A stretch of 64,000 nucleotides of DNA from CAWIUB01 sp963839175 (GTDB lineage Bacteria; Actinomycetota; Actinomycetes; Mycobacteriales; Jatrophihabitantaceae), in NCBI GenBank assembly GCA_963839175.1, contig CAWIUB010000011.1, positions 122,826 through 186,825 of the forward strand, written 5' to 3'. Positions within the stretch are counted from its first letter, which is position 1; each line of letters starts with the position of its first letter. The position numbers and the translations under genes were made by a program. The notes below the pieces were generated by a model, which saw only the letters and a list, made by a program, of their open reading frames with translations, did no database searches and was not told where the DNA came from. Of the stretch, positions 1 to 8,498 are shown in pieces.

Positions 1-409
1 GGGTGCCGATGTCGTTGCCCTGCCGCATGCCCTGGGTGGGGTCGTGCGCCTCGAAGAACACTTTGAGCAACCGCTCGAAGGGCAGCACCGACGGATCGAA
101 GACCGCCAGGACCACCTCCGCGTGCCCGGTCAGCCCGGAGCAAACCTCTTCGTATGTCGGGTACGGCGTGAAGCCGCCTGCGTAGCCGACCGCTGTCGTC
201 CACACGCCCTGGGTTTGCCAGAACTCCCGCTCCGCCCCCCAGAAGCACCCCAACCCCAGCACTGCGGTCTGCAAGCCGGCCGGGAACGGCGGCTTGATCA
301 GCCGCCCAGTGACGAAGTTCGTGTCCGGCACCGGAAATGCGTAGCCATCGCGGCCAGGCAAGGCGCGATCCGGCGTGATGAGTTCGGTCTTGGTTCGCGA
401 GAACAGCAT
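1..409 (-). CDS. msrA: Peptide methionine sulfoxide reductase MsrA (3' end outside window)
   Basis: Repairs proteins by reducing methionine-S-sulfoxide in the cytoplasm. The minus-strand reading starts MLFSRTKTELI and reaches GLGCFWGAEREFW, which holds the MsrA active-site motif GCFWG with the nucleophilic cysteine. It continues through VGYAGGFTPYPTYEEVCSG and FFEAHDPTQ, all typical MsrA blocks. About 136 residues are visible; the C-terminal part lies before base 1. The ATG at 409 gives the N-terminal extension usual for actinobacterial MsrA (about 40 residues before GCFWG). It is divergent from the next gene. The identification rests on the motifs seen; the family assignment is firm. Confidence 0.9.
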   Translation of the reverse strand, partial: MLFSRTKTELITPDRALPGRDGYAFPVPDTNFVTGRLIKPPFPAGLQTAVLGLGCFWGAEREFWQTQGVWTTAVGYAGGFTPYPTYEEVCSGLTGHAEVVLAVFDPSVLPFERLLKVFFEAHDPTQGMRQGNDIGT

Positions 410-485
410 GCCATCGAGGCTACGGACCGCCCGTCAGGCCTGCCACCGCTACCCCCACGGCGTTCGCAGGACGTAACCTCGTGGG

Positions 486-809
486 GTGACGCAGTGGGGC
501 ATCGACACACTCTTCAATCCGGCCAAGAGGCACATGGATGAAGAGAAGCGCCGCCTGCAGTCGACCCGCCAGCAGATCGGCGACTCGTCGGGGGGGAAGC
601 GCATAGACCTGGAGTCCGGGAAGGTGACGATCCAGCGTGCCGAGGACGCCAACGACGTACCAGACGAGGCCGCACTTGACCAGGCCGTACCTGACCAGGC
701 GGTACCTGAGCAGCCCACCACGCTTGCCAAGCCGGTCAACGGTGCGCCGGCCAAGCCGGTCAGTGCCGCCCGCAAACGCGCCGCCGCCCGCCGCGCCAGC
801 CGGCGCTGA
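486..809 (+). CDS. DUF6191-like small protein
   Basis: A 107-residue basic protein with a GTG start. The N-terminal half has the pattern FNPAKRHMDEEKRRLQ followed by RIDLESGKV, which resembles the actinobacterial DUF6191 family as I remember it (a short conserved helix with EEKRR and a DLDSGKV strand). The C-terminal 35 residues are low-complexity Ala/Arg/Pro-rich and end in an RRASRR tail. It has no signal peptide or membrane segment. It stands alone between msrA (divergent) and the acyl-CoA dehydrogenase (convergent, 5 nt apart). Function unknown. Confidence 0.6.
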   Translation: MTQWGIDTLFNPAKRHMDEEKRRLQSTRQQIGDSSGGKRIDLESGKVTIQRAEDANDVPDEAALDQAVPDQAVPEQPTTLAKPVNGAPAKPVSAARKRAAARRASRR

Positions 810-814
810 TTCCG

Positions 815-2395
815 TCATCCGGCGAGGATGGTGGCCGTGCCGGGACCGGGACGCGATCCGAACGCCGCGGGCGGCCCGTCCACAGCCGTCGCCAGATAAC
901 GTTCGGCCACCGCGGGCGGTCCACTGCGCACCAGCAGGGACGCCGCCAGCGTTCGAGACAGCAGGCCCGCGAGCTCCCGGGCAACCCGCTGGTCGGCCAC
1001 CGGGTCCAGGCCGAGCCCCGCGATGAGGCCCCCCAGCCGAGCGACCGCCGCGTCGAGCCGCGCATCCGCACCTGACGTAGTCGCGAGCTCGTCGACCACG
1101 GCGCCGACGCTGGCCGGGTCGCGCTGTACCGCGCGCAGGACGTCGAGCGCGATGACGTTGCCCGAGCCCTCCCAGATCCCATTGAGCGGCGACTCACGAA
1201 ACAGCCGCGGCAGCCCGCTCTCCTCGACATACCCGCTACCGCCCAAGCACTCGAGCGCTTCGCCCACGACGGCTGGCGTCCGCTTGCAGACCCAGAACTT
1301 GACGGCCGCCACCGCGAGCCGGACGAACGCCGAACCCTCGTCCACCGCAACTGCGAGGCGAAGAAACAGCGTCGTGGCCGCGGCTGACTCGACGGCCAGG
1401 TCGGCCAGCACCTCCCGCATCAGCGGCTGGTCCACCAGCAACGCCCCGAACGCCGACCGGTGTTGCGCATGGTGCATCGCCTGCACGAGCGCCGCCCGTT
1501 GCCCGGCAGCGCTGCCGATCACGCAGTCCAGCCGGGTCATTGCGACCATGTCGATGATCGTCCGGACGCCGGCACCTTCGTCGCCGACCAGCCAGCCGAG
1601 CGTCGCGTCGAACTCGACCTCCGCCGAGGCGTTGGAACGGTTGCCGAGCTTGTCCTTCAGCCGCTGCAGCGCGAACGGGTTGCGGGTGCCGTCGGGCAGA
1701 ACGCGGGGCACCAGGAAGCACGACAACCCGCCGGGCGCCTGGGCCAGCACCAGGAACAGGTCGCACATCGGCGCCGAGCAGAACCACTTATGCCCGGTGA
1801 GCAGGTAGTGCTCCGCGGCCGGCACCGCCCGGGTGGTGTTGGCGCGCACGTCCGAGCCGCCCTGCTTCTCGGTCATCGCCATGCCAGCAAGCAGGCCGGA
1901 CTTGGTCAGCGGCGTGCGCAGCCCCGGGTCATAGGACGGCGCGGTCAGCAGCGGCTCGTACGCGCTCGCCAGGGTGGGCTCGTGGCGCAGCGCGGGCACG
2001 ATCGCGTACGTCATCGAGATCGGGCAGCCGTGGCCGGCTTCCACCTGTGCCCACAGGTAGAACCGCGTCGCCCTCCCGAGGTGTGACCCCTCCCGCCACG
2101 GGGTGGCGTGCAGGCCGTTGCTGACCGCGATGTTCATCAGCTCGTGCCACGCTGGATGGAACTCGACCTCGTCGATGCGGTGGCCGAACCGATCGTGCGT
2201 GCGCAGCACCGGGGGATAGGTATTGGCCAGCCGCCCCCACTCCTGGGCTTGCTCGCTGCCAGCCAGCTCACCCAGCTGGTGCAGCAGCTTGGCCTCGGCG
2301 TCGGAGTAGGACGCGGTCTGCAGCTGCAGGTCGCTGGCGAACGTGTCCGCGTCGCGCCACGGTGGCGGCACGTTGTGGACGTGGTGCGTGGGCAT
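815..2395 (-). CDS. AidB-type acyl-CoA dehydrogenase family protein
   Basis: A flavoprotein of the acyl-CoA dehydrogenase superfamily, about 526 residues. That is longer than the usual 380-400 and fits the AidB/isovaleryl-CoA-dehydrogenase-like subgroup. Visible blocks: N-terminal THHVHNVPPPW, typical of AidB proteins; MAMTEKQGGSDVRANTT, the FAD/substrate loop; GHKWFCSAPMCD; and CLGGSGYVEESGLPRLFRE with PLNGIWEGSGNV near the C terminus, the AidB-type end. The ATG at 2395 is chosen because the protein then begins MPTHHVHNV; an in-frame ATG 15 nt upstream is possible. AidB proteins are linked to alkylation stress, but the substrate cannot be told from sequence. Confidence 0.85.
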   Translation of the reverse strand: MPTHHVHNVPPPWRDADTFASDLQLQTASYSDAEAKLLHQLGELAGSEQAQEWGRLANTYPPVLRTHDRFGHRIDEVEFHPAWHELMNIAVSNGLHATPWREGSHLGRATRFYLWAQVEAGHGCPISMTYAIVPALRHEPTLASAYEPLLTAPSYDPGLRTPLTKSGLLAGMAMTEKQGGSDVRANTTRAVPAAEHYLLTGHKWFCSAPMCDLFLVLAQAPGGLSCFLVPRVLPDGTRNPFALQRLKDKLGNRSNASAEVEFDATLGWLVGDEGAGVRTIIDMVAMTRLDCVIGSAAGQRAALVQAMHHAQHRSAFGALLVDQPLMREVLADLAVESAAATTLFLRLAVAVDEGSAFVRLAVAAVKFWVCKRTPAVVGEALECLGGSGYVEESGLPRLFRESPLNGIWEGSGNVIALDVLRAVQRDPASVGAVVDELATTSGADARLDAAVARLGGLIAGLGLDPVADQRVARELAGLLSRTLAASLLVRSGPPAVAERYLATAVDGPPAAFGSRPGPGTATILAG

Positions 2396-2474
2396 GCCCC
2401 CAGTCTCCACCTGCCGGCAGTCGGCGGCCGGGACCGTGCCTCACGACGAAGGGCAGTCCCGGCCTGGGCTGCGG

Positions 2475-3794
2475 TCAGCTGGTGGCGGATCCGAGCGTGA
2501 CCTGCGCAGTCGCCGACTTGCCGTTGCGGAGGTAGCTGAGCGAGACCTTGTCGCCGGGCGCGTGGGACCGTACGGCGGCGACCAATGCCGTCGCGTCGTC
2601 CAGTCGCTGCCCGCCGAACTCGGTAACGATGTCGCCGGCCTTGAGCCCGGCCGCTGCGGCTGGGCTGTTCGCGTCGACGGAGGCTATCGTCGCGCCTGTT
2701 TGGCTGGACTGGTTCTGCGTGGACGAGCCGACGCGGACCCCGAGCACGGCGTGGGTGGCCTTGCCGGTGGTGATCAACTGGTTGGCGATGCGGCTCGCCT
2801 CGTCGGACGGGATGGCAAAGCCGATGCCGATGCTGCCCGACTGCTGCTGTTGCTGACCGGGGATGTTCAGGCCGCCGTTGTTGGCCGTGGCGATCGCGGC
2901 GTTGATGCCTACGACGTTGCCGTTCAGGTCGACCAGCGGCCCGCCGGAGTTGCCCGGGTTGATCGCGGCATCGGTCTGTACCGCGTTGAACACGGCCTCG
3001 GTGTTGCTGCTGTCACCCGTCGTCACGGGACGTGCCGTGTTGCTGACGATGCCCGAAGTGACGGTGTCGGAGAGCCCGAGCGGTGCCCCGACAGCGACGA
3101 CGGTCTGCCCGACGACCAGGCTGCCGGACTTGCCGAACGTGGCGGGCGTGAGGTTCTTCAGGCCGTCGACCTTGATCACCGCAAGGTCGTCCGACGAATC
3201 CGTGCCGACGATCTTGGCCGCGGCCTGCTGGCCGTCGTTGGTTACGACGGTGATCGAGCCGCCTGTCCCGGCGACCGACACCACATGGTTGTTCGTCAGG
3301 ATGTAGCCGTCGCTGCGGATGATCACGCCCGACCCGGTGCCGGACTCCTGGCTGCCGCTGACGTTGATGGTGACCACGCTGGGCTGGATCCTGTTCGCGG
3401 CTGCGGCGATCGAGCCGTCGAGCTTGACCGACGGTGCGGTCTGCGTGGTGACGTTCAGGCCCACAGAGGAGGAGGTGGAGTTGTCGTTGTTGTCGGTCAG
3501 CGCGACCGTGCCGGCGCCCACGGCGCCGCCGACGAGCGCTGCCGTCACGGCGGCGATGAGGACAGTCCGCCCGGATCGCGACTTGGCGGGCTGCGCCGTC
3601 GGTGCGGCAGGACCGCCCGCAAACGGCGGCTGCCCGGCTGGCGGGTATCCGGTGACCGGCGGCAGCGGGTGGGTGTACTGGGGCGGCGGGTAACCGCCGG
3701 GATAAGCACCGTAAGGGGAGGAGCCCTGCGGCGAGGGCGGTTCGGGAGTCTGTGGGGTATCGGGGTCGGGCTGGGCAGGGTGCTGCTCGGTCAT
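2475..3794 (-). CDS. HtrA/PepD-like membrane-anchored serine protease with PDZ domain
   Basis: Envelope quality-control protease (S1C/DegP family), 439 residues. Residues 1-70 are a cytoplasmic Pro/Gly/Tyr-rich tail, 77-99 a single membrane anchor, then a trypsin-like domain and a C-terminal PDZ domain from about 340. The catalytic triad is visible: H170 in TNNHVV, D203 in SDDLAVI, S283 in NPGNSGGP. This layout matches mycobacterial HtrA/PepD proteins. The ATG at 3794 gives the expected acidic Pro-rich tail. A run of five glutamines near residue 312 is a small insertion. It is likely monocistronic, downstream of the broken TIGR03943 gene on the same strand. Confidence 0.9.
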   Translation of the reverse strand: MTEQHPAQPDPDTPQTPEPPSPQGSSPYGAYPGGYPPPQYTHPLPPVTGYPPAGQPPFAGGPAAPTAQPAKSRSGRTVLIAAVTAALVGGAVGAGTVALTDNNDNSTSSSVGLNVTTQTAPSVKLDGSIAAAANRIQPSVVTINVSGSQESGTGSGVIIRSDGYILTNNHVVSVAGTGGSITVVTNDGQQAAAKIVGTDSSDDLAVIKVDGLKNLTPATFGKSGSLVVGQTVVAVGAPLGLSDTVTSGIVSNTARPVTTGDSSNTEAVFNAVQTDAAINPGNSGGPLVDLNGNVVGINAAIATANNGGLNIPGQQQQQSGSIGIGFAIPSDEASRIANQLITTGKATHAVLGVRVGSSTQNQSSQTGATIASVDANSPAAAAGLKAGDIVTEFGGQRLDDATALVAAVRSHAPGDKVSLSYLRNGKSATAQVTLGSATS

Positions 3795-3845
3795 GGGTTC
3801 ACTCTCGGTACCGAACCTGTGATGCGACTGAGGAAATGCTGTGGG

Positions 3846-4734
3846 TCAATCGTAGGGATTGGCCGGCTCGGGGACCGGGGTGACCGTGCTGGCCTTCAAG
3901 ACCGGCAGGTAGGTGTAGCCGGGGTAGCCACCCGCGTATGTGCCGGTCACAGTGACCCAGCTGTCCACCGGTGGCGTCGGCGCAGCCGTCTGGATGCCGA
4001 TCTCGATCGGCCGGGCGTCGGCCGCGCAACAGGTGATCACAAGCCGGGCCAGGAGGAGGCCGTGCTGCTCGTCGTGCAGCACGAATCCGGTCAGCGAGAC
4101 CTGCCGCGACGTCAGGGTGCGCCCGTCGTCCCACACCGAACGGGTGAAGAAGTCGCCCATCGAGAGGCGGATGGGGTCGCCCGCGGGCAGCGCGGGAAGG
4201 TGCACGTCGGAAGGCTTGGCGACCTGGACCGGGATGCGGGACGCCGAGTACGAGCCGAGGGCCGGCGGGGCGACGATCAGAATCGCCACCACCGGTGCGA
4301 GCACAAGCCATGCGGCATGCGAGGGCGCCGCGTGACCATGCGCGTCGGTCGAGGCCGCCTCGATTGGCCCCATGCTGGGAGAGCAGCGTCCAGCCGGCCG
4401 ACAGCACCATGGCCACCCCGGCAAGCAGGACCCACGGCCGGGAGGCCGGCCGCACATAGCGAAGTCATGCTTATTCCGGTTAGCTCAGGTACGGAGATGA
4501 TGCCTGCACGCAAGAGCGGCGTCTCCCTGATCGACAAGGCGCGGCAGGCGCGTTCGTACCCGAGTCGGGCATTGAGCTGGCCGGGTCGCTGAGGGTGCAC
4601 GTGCTGAGCGCTTGCGAGGCTCGCTACCTGATCTAACCGGATAAGCATGAACGAAGTAATGCGTCGGACGTGGCCAGACGCAGCAACGCGCCACCGAAGA
4701 GCAGCAGGACGAATGCCTGGGTGCGGGCCGTCAC
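3846..4734 (-). pseudogene. TIGR03943-family membrane protein, interrupted by a 187-bp element and a frameshift
   Basis: Three pieces rebuild one protein. Bases 4734-4652 (GTG start) encode VTARTQAFVLLLFGGALLRL and SDALLR. After the inserted element, bases 4464 to about 4375 continue with LRYVRPASRPWVLLAG and a membrane segment. A one-base frame change near 4375 then leads into HAAWLVLAPVVAILIVAPP and the C-terminal domain ending NPYD. Excising the element restores the family-like join ALLRYVRP exactly. Proteins of this family (YcgQ-like) are partnered with the permease encoded just upstream, in the same order as here. Both lesions look inactivating unless the frameshift is a sequence error. 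Confidence 0.75.
4465..4651. mobile_element. 187-bp MITE-like insertion with 26-27-bp inverted ends and CGAAG target duplication
   Basis: The left end (4465-4491) and the reverse complement of the right end (4625-4650) match over about 26 positions with one indel and one substitution. Both begin TCATGCTTAT and end TCAGGTA. The five bases CGAAG flank the element on both sides (4460-4464 and 4652-4656). Removing the element with one copy restores the open frame of the disrupted gene. There is no transposase; the 130-bp interior has no convincing ORF. I do not recognise the parent IS family. Confidence 0.75.
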
Positions 4735-4768
4735 AAACAACACCGCTCCGTCACAACAACACCGCTCC
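4730..4768. repeat. Tandem 19/20-bp duplication at the permease stop codon
   Basis: GTCACAAACAACACCGCTCC (4730-4749) is followed directly by a copy lacking one A (4750-4768). On the minus strand this duplicates the permease 3' end, including the TGA, and places an extra copy before the GTG of the TIGR03943 gene. Confidence 0.7.
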
Positions 4769-5740
4769 CACGACTAACGCCGACGCGGCGGCCACCAGAA
4801 GGGTGATGGGTGCGAATCGCATCGCAAAGCGGCGGCCGAGCGTCCCGGCCTGCATGGCGATCAGCTTCACGTCGACGGCCGGCCCGACGACCATGAACGC
4901 CATCCGGGCCGTCAGCGGAAACTGCGTGAGCGATGCGGCGATGAACGCATCCGCTTCGGAACAGACCGCCAGCAGCACGGCCAGCAGGCTCAGGACGACG
5001 ACCCCCAGCAGCGGCGAGCCGCCGAGGTGGTCCAGCCAGGTCTGCGGGACGGCCGATTTCAGGGTGGCTGCGGCCGCCGCACCGACCACGAGCAGCCCAA
5101 GGGCCTGGGCGAGGTCGTGTGCGGCTGTCATCCGGACGCGGGTGGCCCGGCCGGCATCGTCCGGGGCGCTGAATCGGCGGGGTATCGGGACCTCTCGGCC
5201 CAGCCGCTGCCAGACCCAGCCGACGATCAGGGCCGTAACGAGCGACCCGGCGAACCGCGCCAGCACCATCGCCGGCTCGCCCGGAAAGGCTACCGCCGTC
5301 GCGACCAGCACCACCGGGTTGATCGCCGGCGCTGCGAGCAGGAACGCCACTGCCGGTCCGCGCGCGACCCCGCGCCGCATCAGCGACGCGGCAACCGGCA
5401 CGGATCCGCACTCGCACCCCGGCAAGGCGCAGCCGGCGAGGCCCGCCACGGGGACTGCGAAGGCGGTCCGCGCGGGCAACGCTCGGCGGAAGAACGACGG
5501 CGGTACGAAGACTGCTGTGGCGGTCGAGATGACGATGCCCAGCACGAGGAACGGAGATGCCTGGATGCAGATCGCAGCGAACACCGTCGTCCACGCGCCG
5601 GCGACACCGCTGGAGAACACATCGCTGAACGAGAAGCGGGCGACGAGCGCGGCGAGCAGCACGAGGCAGAACACGTCGGTGGACGTCGGACGCCGGCGCA
5701 ATCGCAGCTGCCAAGCGAGGCGCTGCTCGGTGGCCGACAT
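4751..5740 (-). CDS. DUF318/YraQ-family permease
   Basis: Polytopic membrane permease of about 330 residues with roughly eight hydrophobic segments. The conserved motif GCALPGCECGSVPVA (Cys-rich loop) and PAINPVVL identify the UPF0718/DUF318 family, which includes metal/metalloid-type permeases such as ArsP relatives; the substrate here is unknown. It is followed 16 nt later by the TIGR03943 gene, its usual partner. The ATG at 5740 (MSATEQRLAWQ) is chosen because what precedes it in frame is not membrane-protein-like; an ATG at 5764 is the alternative. With its partner broken, the pair may be non-functional. Confidence 0.8.
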   Translation of the reverse strand: MSATEQRLAWQLRLRRRPTSTDVFCLVLLAALVARFSFSDVFSSGVAGAWTTVFAAICIQASPFLVLGIVISTATAVFVPPSFFRRALPARTAFAVPVAGLAGCALPGCECGSVPVAASLMRRGVARGPAVAFLLAAPAINPVVLVATAVAFPGEPAMVLARFAGSLVTALIVGWVWQRLGREVPIPRRFSAPDDAGRATRVRMTAAHDLAQALGLLVVGAAAAATLKSAVPQTWLDHLGGSPLLGVVVLSLLAVLLAVCSEADAFIAASLTQFPLTARMAFMVVGPAVDVKLIAMQAGTLGRRFAMRFAPITLLVAAASALVVGAVLL

Positions 5741-5785
5741 CACCGCGTGATCGTCGCAGGACATGACTGTCGGGGCGGGCCCTGC

Positions 5786-5820
5786 GCTGAGCCTGTGGAC
5801 GGACCGCTGAGCCTGTGGAC
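5786..5820. repeat. Two 15-bp direct copies, 20-bp period
   Basis: GCTGAGCCTGTGGAC occurs at 5786-5800 and 5806-5820, between the permease and adk. It resembles the other short tandem duplications in this window. No function is evident. Confidence 0.6.
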
Positions 5821-5928
5821 AAGGTATGGGTGCGCTATGCGCGGTATCGGCACCATGCGCAGTTCGGGCTACCCCAGATCCGGCGATATCTCTCGCGGTT
5901 CGCTCGTCGAGATGACAGGGTGGTCGCG

Positions 5929-6594
5929 ATGAACGTGCTACTGATCGGCCCACCAGGCTCCGGCAAGGGCACCCAGGGCGAGCGGCTCGCCGAGTTGCTG
6001 GGATTGCAGCACATCGCGGCAGGGGACCTGCTGCGAGCGGAAGTCGAGTCCGGGTCCGACCTCGGCGCCCGGGTGCGGCACTACCTCGACAGCGGGGACC
6101 TGGTGCCCGACGATCTGATCATCGAGCTGATGGTGCCGCACGTCCTGGATGCCGCGAAGTCTGGCGGCTACATCCTCGACGGCTTCCCGCGCACAGTGGC
6201 CCAAGCGCGTACCGCCCGCGAGATCGCGGATGCGGCAGGAGCGACGGCCGACGTCGCGATCCTGCTCGACACCCCGCGCGCTGAGCTCGTCCGGCGAATC
6301 ATGAGCCGTGCGATCGCCGAGGGCCGCAGCGACGACACCCCCGAGGTGATCGAGAACCGCCTTCAGGTGTACGACGACGCCACCCGTCCGCTGATCGACT
6401 TCTACCGAGACCGCGGTCTGCTGCAGAAAGTCGATGGCACGCGAAGCGCGGACGAGGTAACCGCCGAGATTCTGGCCGCCCTGCGCGATCAGGACGTGAC
6501 GCTCGCCCGCCACCGTCTCCCAAGACCGATCAGCGACGGTCAGCCGCGAATGAGGAAGCCGGCTGGGAACGGGTCGTCCGGGTCGAGCAGGTAG
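5929..6594 (+). CDS. adk: Adenylate kinase (short-LID form)
   Basis: Catalyses ATP + AMP to 2 ADP in the cytoplasm. The protein opens MNVLLIGPPGSGKGTQGERL, with the P-loop at residues 7-15. It then has AAGDLLRAEV (AMP-binding), GYILDGFPRTVAQA, a short LID without the zinc-finger insertion, and IENRLQVYDDATRPLIDFY. The ATG at 5929 is fixed by the start of the P-loop strand. It is not in a ribosomal-protein operon, so it is probably a second adk. About 35 residues after the family's normal end are Gly/Ser/Arg-rich and run into the opposite-strand epimerase gene (55-nt tail-to-tail overlap). Confidence 0.88.
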   Translation: MNVLLIGPPGSGKGTQGERLAELLGLQHIAAGDLLRAEVESGSDLGARVRHYLDSGDLVPDDLIIELMVPHVLDAAKSGGYILDGFPRTVAQARTAREIADAAGATADVAILLDTPRAELVRRIMSRAIAEGRSDDTPEVIENRLQVYDDATRPLIDFYRDRGLLQKVDGTRSADEVTAEILAALRDQDVTLARHRLPRPISDGQPRMRKPAGNGSSGSSR

Positions 6595-7547
6595 GTGGCC
6601 AGTCCGGTCAGCCAGGCCCGTCCGGTGACGGTCGGGACGAAGGCCCGATACGGCCCGACGGTCGCCTCCTCGACCAGCCGGCCGGTGAACCGCGAGCCGA
6701 TCAGCGATGCCTGCACGAAGTCGGTGTGCAGGCCCAGCTCGCCGCGAGTGGCCAGCGCGGCCATCCGCGCCGACGTCCCCGTGCCGCACGGCGAGCGGTC
6801 CACCCAGCCGGGATGGATCACCACCGCGCAGCGCGAGTCGGCGCCCTGCGAACCGGGCCCGGTGAGCAGGACGTGGCGGCATTCGGCGATCTCGGGCTGC
6901 TCCGGATGGGCGAACTCGAGCTGGTCGTTGACGGCGGCCATGATCCGCAGTCCCGCGGCGACCAGCCGATGGTGCCGTGCGGGCTCGACGGTTAGGCCGA
7001 GGGACGCCGCCGGCAGGATCGCATAGAAGTTGCCGCCCCAGGCCAGGTCGAGGGTCAGGTCGCCCAGCCCGTCGACCTGAACGACCGCGGCGCGCAGGTG
7101 CAGGTATGCCGGGACGTTGCGGATGGTCACCGACTTGGCGCTGCCATCATCAACGTGAATCTGGGCCGCCACCAGACCGGCCGGCGTCTCGATACGCAGC
7201 TCGGTCACCGGCTCCTTGACCGCCACCATGCCCGTCTCGACCAGCACGGTCGCGGTGCCGATGGTGCCGTGGCCGCACATCGGCAGGCAGCCGGACACCT
7301 CGATGAATACCACGCCGACGTCCGCATCCGGACGCGTCGGGGGCTGCAGGATCGCACCGGACATCGCGGCGTGCCCGCGAGGCTCGGTCATCAGCAGGGT
7401 GCGCAGGTCGTCGCGTTCGGTCATCAGGTACCGGCGCCGGTCGGCCATCGTCGCACCGGGCAGCACGCCCACGCCAGAGGTGATGACCCGGGTCGGCATG
7501 CCCTCGGTGTGGCTGTCGACGGCGGTGAACATCTGCCGGGCGCGCAT
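6540..7547 (-). CDS. Proline racemase-family enzyme, probably 4-hydroxyproline 2-epimerase
   Basis: 335 residues. The two catalytic cysteines of true racemases/epimerases are both present: C91 in PMCGHGTIG and C254 in SPCGTGTSAR. The dehydratase branch lacks one of them. N-terminal FTAVDSHTEGMPTRV and C-terminal GRAWLTGLATYLLDPDDPFP are standard for the family. It lies 12 nt after a DapA-fold gene, so the two are probably co-transcribed. In bacterial trans-4-hydroxy-L-proline use, epimerase makes cis-4-hydroxy-D-proline and a DapA-like deaminase acts later; the oxidase between them is not in this window. The substrate is inferred from this context. Confidence 0.82.
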   Translation of the reverse strand: MRARQMFTAVDSHTEGMPTRVITSGVGVLPGATMADRRRYLMTERDDLRTLLMTEPRGHAAMSGAILQPPTRPDADVGVVFIEVSGCLPMCGHGTIGTATVLVETGMVAVKEPVTELRIETPAGLVAAQIHVDDGSAKSVTIRNVPAYLHLRAAVVQVDGLGDLTLDLAWGGNFYAILPAASLGLTVEPARHHRLVAAGLRIMAAVNDQLEFAHPEQPEIAECRHVLLTGPGSQGADSRCAVVIHPGWVDRSPCGTGTSARMAALATRGELGLHTDFVQASLIGSRFTGRLVEEATVGPYRAFVPTVTGRAWLTGLATYLLDPDDPFPAGFLIRG

Positions 7548-7559
7548 CGCGGGTTCGCC

Positions 7560-8444
7560 TCACCCGGCGGCGATTGCGGCCCGCACGTCCTTGCGAGCGG
7601 CCGCCTCGTCGGCCTCGGGCAACGGCAGCCGCGGCAGGCGCACCGGGCCGCCGTACCGTCCAGCCTCCTGCTGGCCGATCTTGATCGCCTGGACGAACGA
7701 GGGCTGGGCGTCCCAGCGCAGCGCCGGCAGCATCGCCCGATACAGCGGCAGCGCCTCGTCCCAGACGCCGCGCGCAGCAAGGTCGAACAGCCGCACCGAC
7801 AATGCGGGCAACGGGTTGGCGTAGCCGGCGATCCAGCCAGTCGCACCCATCAGCACGCCCTCGGCGACCAGGTCGTCGCAACCGACGAGCAGCTCGAGCG
7901 AGGGGGCCAGCTCGCGGATGTGCGCGAATCGCCGCACGTCCTGCGCGAACTCCTTCACCGCGGCGACGCCGTCGATGTGCGCAAGCCGGGCGAGCAGCGG
8001 CGGAGTGAGGTCGACCCTGGTGGAGTACGGGTTGTTGTACGTGATGACGGGCAGCCCCACCTCCGCCACGGCGGTGAAGTGGGCGACGACCTCGTCGTCG
8101 GTGGGCGCGTGCGACGTCGGCGGCAGGCACATGACCGCCCGGCACCCCGCGTCCTTGGCCTGTTGGGCCCACCGCATGGCCTCGGCCGCACTCTTGCCTG
8201 AGACGCCGGGTATCACGAGTCCCCGGCTGCCCACCGTTTCTACTGCAGCGACGACCAGCGCTGACCGCTCGTCGTCGGTGAGGGTCTCGTACTCGCCGAG
8301 CGATCCATTCGGCACGATCCCGCGGACGCCCTGATCGAGCTGCCAGACGCAGTGGTCCGCGAAACGGGGAAGGTCCACCGCGCCGTCGGCGGTGAACGGC
8401 GTGGTCGTGGCTGTCAGCACCCCGCCGAACCGCAGCTCAGGCAT
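7560..8444 (-). CDS. DapA-family lyase, probably 1-pyrroline-4-hydroxy-2-carboxylate deaminase
   Basis: 294-residue class I aldolase-fold protein. Seen: GVLTATTTPFTADGAVDL, GIVPNGSLGEYETL, YNNPYSTRVDL, and the Schiff-base lysine in GVAAVKEFAQD (about K165). It is not the lysine-pathway DapA by context, because it pairs with a hydroxyproline epimerase 12 nt downstream. That supports the hydroxyproline-degrading deaminase that yields 2-oxoglutarate semialdehyde. The ATG at 8444 is followed by the normal N-terminal strand. Its upstream region abuts the left boundary of putative island 1, 30 nt away, so its promoter may have been altered by the insertion. Confidence 0.8.
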   Translation of the reverse strand: MPELRFGGVLTATTTPFTADGAVDLPRFADHCVWQLDQGVRGIVPNGSLGEYETLTDDERSALVVAAVETVGSRGLVIPGVSGKSAAEAMRWAQQAKDAGCRAVMCLPPTSHAPTDDEVVAHFTAVAEVGLPVITYNNPYSTRVDLTPPLLARLAHIDGVAAVKEFAQDVRRFAHIRELAPSLELLVGCDDLVAEGVLMGATGWIAGYANPLPALSVRLFDLAARGVWDEALPLYRAMLPALRWDAQPSFVQAIKIGQQEAGRYGGPVRLPRLPLPEADEAAARKDVRAAIAAG

Positions 8445-8474
8445 GACGTCACTCTAGGTTCCGCAGGCGCAATG

Positions 8475-8498
8475 GTGGGCAAGGGGGAGTTGAACCCC
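8475..8498. repeat. Partial copy of the tRNA-Leu 3' end (putative att site of island 1)
   Basis: GTGGGCAAGGGGGAGTTGAACCCC matches, in the same orientation and with one G fewer, the 3' acceptor and T-arm part of the tRNA-Leu gene at 18382-18406. The rest of the tRNA is absent here. Such a copy is what integration into a tRNA 3' end leaves at the far boundary. Confidence 0.55.

Noticed and set aside
2343..4592. A 749-codon plus-strand open frame
   Set aside because: It is antisense to the HtrA and TIGR03943 genes, has Arg/Gly/Asp-rich composition typical of GC-rich shadow frames and shows no family motif.
8475..8498. A second tRNA-Leu gene
   Set aside because: Only the 3' acceptor and T-arm are present; there is no anticodon or D-arm, so it is an att remnant.
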